From JAYZQT01 sp036136335 (GTDB taxonomy: Bacteria; Pseudomonadota; Alphaproteobacteria; MPNO01; UBA830), in NCBI GenBank assembly GCA_036136335.1, contig JAYZQT010000001.1, forward strand, positions 1 through 16,036: a stretch of DNA of 16,036 nt. Reading direction: 5' to 3'. How positions within the stretch are numbered: position 1 is the stretch's first letter; each line of letters opens with the position of its first letter. Of the stretch, positions 13,937-16,036 are shown piece by piece. Position numbers and translations under genes: made by a program. The notes beneath the pieces were generated by a model. That model saw nothing but the letters and a program-made list of their open reading frames with translations, did no database searches and was not told where the DNA came from.

Positions 13937-14902
13937 ATGCTTGCTGCGAATGAAATCAGGGGAATGTATGCAATCATTCCCACACCTGCGAAGCCCGGTT
14001 CTGACGACTGGAACGCCGAAGAAACACTGGATCTCGACGAGACGGCCAGGCTTGTTAACAGGCTTGTCGCAGACGGCGTTTCCGGATTGATTGCTCTTGG
14101 AACCACCGGTGAATGTGCGACGGTAAGTTCCGATGAGTATCCCGCTCTCGTCGCATGCGTGGTGGACACCGTCAACAGGCGGGTTCCCGTTTTCGTGGGT
14201 TCCACCGCGCTTGGATCACGGGAGGTAATCCAGCGCCTTCGTTTGGTGAAGGAACAGGGTGCAGATGGCAGCCTGCTCGGGTTGCCAATGTGGCAACCGT
14301 TAACGAAACAAATGGCCGTTGAATATTACAAATCGGTTTCAGAGGCATTCCCGGATTTTGCAATTATGGCTTACGCCAATACACGGGCCTTCAGGTTTGA
14401 TTTTGATGCGGAATTCTGGGGCATGGTTGCCAAGGTGGCGCCGACAGTAACTTCAGCAAAGTTCTCGAATTCGAAGGTCCTGCTCGCGTCACTGGAGGCA
14501 ACCGAGAAAAAAATCAATTTTGTTCCAATAGACAGCTCAGTGTACGAGTTTCATGGACTTTCCCCGGATACGACGACTGCCTGCTGGGCCACTGCTGCAT
14601 CCATGGGGCCTCAGCCTTCAATCGCTTTGATGAATGCCATAGTGGCCGGCGATGAAGCGGGTGCCAGGGCAGCATCCGATGACATCGCCTGGGCGAACGA
14701 AGTCGTAGACGATATCATTGGCGACCCAACTCTTTTTGCGTCCTACAACATACAGTTTGAAAAAGCCCGGATTACCGCCGCTGGCTACTGTAATCCCGGA
14801 CCTGTGCGGCCACCGTATAATTTGCTCCCGGAATCAATTGAGAAGAAATGCCAGGAGAATGGGCGACGCTGGGCTGAAATATGCAACAAATACTGCGCTT
14901 AG
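13937..14902 (+). CDS. Hydratase-aldolase of the DHDPS/NAL superfamily, NahE-like
   Basis: This is a 321-residue class I aldolase. GTTGECAT (55-62), Tyr146 (IMAYANTRAFRFDF) and the Schiff-base Lys175 (VTSAKFSNS) are the catalytic set of the DHDPS superfamily. The wider pattern (IIPTPAKPGSDDW, then LDLDETARLV, VGSTALGSREVI, GLPMW, SYNIQFEKARITAAGY, GPVRPPYNLLPE) matches trans-o-hydroxybenzylidenepyruvate hydratase-aldolase, which splits an aryl-oxobutenoate into an aromatic aldehyde and pyruvate in naphthalene-type degradation. True dihydrodipicolinate synthase is about 290 residues and lacks the C-terminal GPxRPPYN. ATG at 13937 has AGGGA eight bases upstream; TTG at 13931 would add two residues but sits too close to it. 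No ring-cleavage dioxygenase is nearby, so the natural substrate is uncertain. Confidence 0.88.
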   Translation: MLAANEIRGMYAIIPTPAKPGSDDWNAEETLDLDETARLVNRLVADGVSGLIALGTTGECATVSSDEYPALVACVVDTVNRRVPVFVGSTALGSREVIQRLRLVKEQGADGSLLGLPMWQPLTKQMAVEYYKSVSEAFPDFAIMAYANTRAFRFDFDAEFWGMVAKVAPTVTSAKFSNSKVLLASLEATEKKINFVPIDSSVYEFHGLSPDTTTACWATAASMGPQPSIALMNAIVAGDEAGARAASDDIAWANEVVDDIIGDPTLFASYNIQFEKARITAAGYCNPGPVRPPYNLLPESIEKKCQENGRRWAEICNKYCA

Positions 14903-15000
14903 GCTGCTGACTCTCAATTAGCGGGTCCGGTGTTAGGGGTTTTGTGCAGGGGTATCCATCCAGGCCGATCAACAACGCACGATAGTTCCCAGGTAAACAT

Positions 15001-15037
15001 CGATCAAAACTTTCGCGGTTTTGATCGTCGGACGATC
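15001..15037. promoter_or_regulatory. Two overlapping inverted repeats upstream of the subtilase gene
   Basis: CGATCAAAAC (15001-15010) and its exact complement GTTTTGATCG (15018-15027) enclose a seven-base loop. The right arm overlaps a second palindrome, GATCGTC-G-GACGATC (15023-15037). The core CGATCA also occurs alone at 14966-14971 and again at 15033-15038. The structures share bases, so in RNA they would exclude each other; in DNA they look like a multi-site operator just before a possible -35 element. No T-run follows, which argues against a terminator. Confidence 0.4.
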
Positions 15038-15045
15038 AGCGCACA

Positions 15046-15076
15046 TTTACAAAACATAATAGTTGCACCCTATAAA
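15046..15076 (+). promoter_or_regulatory. Possible promoter of the subtilase gene
   Basis: TTTACA (15046-15051) and TATAAA (15071-15076) each match the sigma-70 consensus at five of six positions, but the 19-base spacer is longer than the best 17. It lies nine bases after the palindrome cluster and about 55 bases before the GTG start. Weak support. Confidence 0.25.
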
Positions 15077-15130
15077 CGTTCAATACAGACTAAAGTCAGG
15101 ACTGCCAAAGAACCACTAAAGTGGGGCGCG

Positions 15131-16036
15131 GTGCACACGATTAGGTACGAAACCATATCAGCAATATTAGCGTGCATTTTGACGACCAGCTGCGTTGGGG
15201 GCGGTGGCGGTGGCAGTGGGTACACAAGCACAACCACCAACCTCAAACTGATAAATGCGAACACGGCCCACAGTCGGGGGTGGACCGGGTCGGGGGTCAC
15301 CGTCGCGGTTGTGGATACCGGGGTGGATACTGACCACCCCGACCTCGATGCCAATATTGTTGCCGGCTATGACTATATTGGAGGTGACAGCGACCCTAAT
15401 CCGGTTGGGCAGGGAGCATACCGCTCACACGGCACGCACGTCGCTGGTATAATTGCTGCCGAATATAACAGCATCGGCATTACGGGGGTTGCGTATAACG
15501 CAAAAATAATGCCGCTTCGTATCGCATCTTCGAGTGGTAACGTCTACGTCGGATACGCCGATAACGCGTTTGATTTTGCGCGGACGAACGGCGCCTATGT
15601 GATTAACAACAGTTGGGGTAAGACACGCGTAGAAAATAATGTTATCGCGAACGGAGAATACGCGTGGTTTTACGCACCGAGTAGGGCGGAAGACACCTCT
15701 GTAGCGTCAAATTTTAAAACTGCTGCCGAAGCGGCGGTTAACGCGGAAATGGTCGTCGTTTTTTCAGCCGGTAATAATTACTGGAATTCGGCAACAGGAA
15801 AGGTTCCTGTTTACCGTGACAGCAATGACACAGTGATTGACACTTATGCCACCAGTGCATTTTCTGCTTGGGGTCTGGCTACCAACGAAACCCATATCTA
15901 CGCTGAATATTTCAATGAAAATTCAAACGTCGCAGGCCAGTGGCTCGCAGTCGTTGCGACGGATTCCAGCAACGTAATCGCAAATTTCAGTAATGGGTGT
16001 GGTGATGCAAAAGCGTACTGCCTTGCGGCTCCCGGG
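15131..16036 (+). CDS. Secreted subtilisin-like serine protease (S8), 3' end missing
   Basis: The frame is open from 15131 to the window edge, 302 codons. Catalytic Asp62 is in AVVDTGVD and catalytic His100 in SHGTHVAG; VVVFSAGNN carries the oxyanion Asn. The catalytic Ser (GTSMAAP) would lie beyond the window. The N-terminus is a hydrophobic stretch ending in TTSC followed by six glycines, so it is probably a lipoprotein or otherwise exported; the lipobox (LTTSC) is not perfect. The segment FSNGCGDAKAYCLAAPG resembles NalP/SphB1-type autotransporter proteases, which also begin as lipoproteins, so a C-terminal beta barrel is expected. No ATG is available; GTG at 15131 is the only start before the signal sequence, with a weak GGGG upstream. 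The 228 bases before it hold palindromes and a possible promoter. Confidence 0.85.
   Translation, partial: MHTIRYETISAILACILTTSCVGGGGGGSGYTSTTTNLKLINANTAHSRGWTGSGVTVAVVDTGVDTDHPDLDANIVAGYDYIGGDSDPNPVGQGAYRSHGTHVAGIIAAEYNSIGITGVAYNAKIMPLRIASSSGNVYVGYADNAFDFARTNGAYVINNSWGKTRVENNVIANGEYAWFYAPSRAEDTSVASNFKTAAEAAVNAEMVVVFSAGNNYWNSATGKVPVYRDSNDTVIDTYATSAFSAWGLATNETHIYAEYFNENSNVAGQWLAVVATDSSNVIANFSNGCGDAKAYCLAAPG

Noticed and set aside
15070..15354. A 94-codon minus-strand frame over the subtilase start.
   Set aside because: The proline run is the antisense of the polyglycine codons of the subtilase leader.

Overview
The window reads as a gene-dense stretch (about 18 genes, few gaps over 200 bases) of a Gram-negative bacterium, most likely a proteobacterium and possibly an alphaproteobacterium. 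The support is a PqiA-type membrane protein, an AbrB-type transporter, a probable lipoprotein or autotransporter subtilase and the general style of the catabolic enzymes. The lineage is an inference; no RNA gene or phylogenetic marker is present. Nothing looks like a phage, insertion sequence, CRISPR array or tRNA.

Layout. At the left edge is the 3' part of a crotonase-fold gene (+). A two-gene minus-strand unit follows: a stand-alone nitrile hydratase beta N-terminal-like protein and an N-carbamoylsarcosine-amidase-like cysteine hydrolase, overlapping by 11 bases. Divergent from it is a compact cofE-cofD-cofC cassette for the deazaflavin cofactor F420. A stand-alone parvulin prolyl isomerase and an allantoinase-like member of the polysaccharide deacetylase family come next. 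A minus-strand SDR dehydrogenase then lies divergent to a five-gene plus-strand unit: AbrB-type permease, aminoglycoside-phosphotransferase-fold kinase, enolase homologue, D-2-hydroxyacid dehydrogenase and fumarylacetoacetase-family protein. Its first four genes overlap by four bases each. A minus-strand PqiA-domain protein converges on it. The right part holds an amidohydrolase of the ACMSD type, a hydratase-aldolase resembling NahE, and the first 302 codons of a secreted subtilase cut by the window edge.

How the genes may work together. The CofE, CofD and CofC assignments are firm and imply F420 production, but the deazaflavin core gene (fbiC or cofG/cofH) is not here and no recognisable F420-dependent oxidoreductase is present. 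The surrounding enzymes look like catabolic or acid-metabolising enzymes for small carbonyl, amide or aromatic compounds.

The most striking part is the permease-kinase-enolase-dehydrogenase-FAH unit. Its translational coupling suggests a pathway in which a hydroxy acid is imported, phosphorylated and dehydrated by an enolase paralogue with altered active-site residues, then processed by an NAD(P) dehydrogenase and an FAH-type enzyme. I know of no described pathway with this gene order. The substrate cannot be read from the sequence, and a link to the three-carbon phosphoacid used by CofC is speculative.
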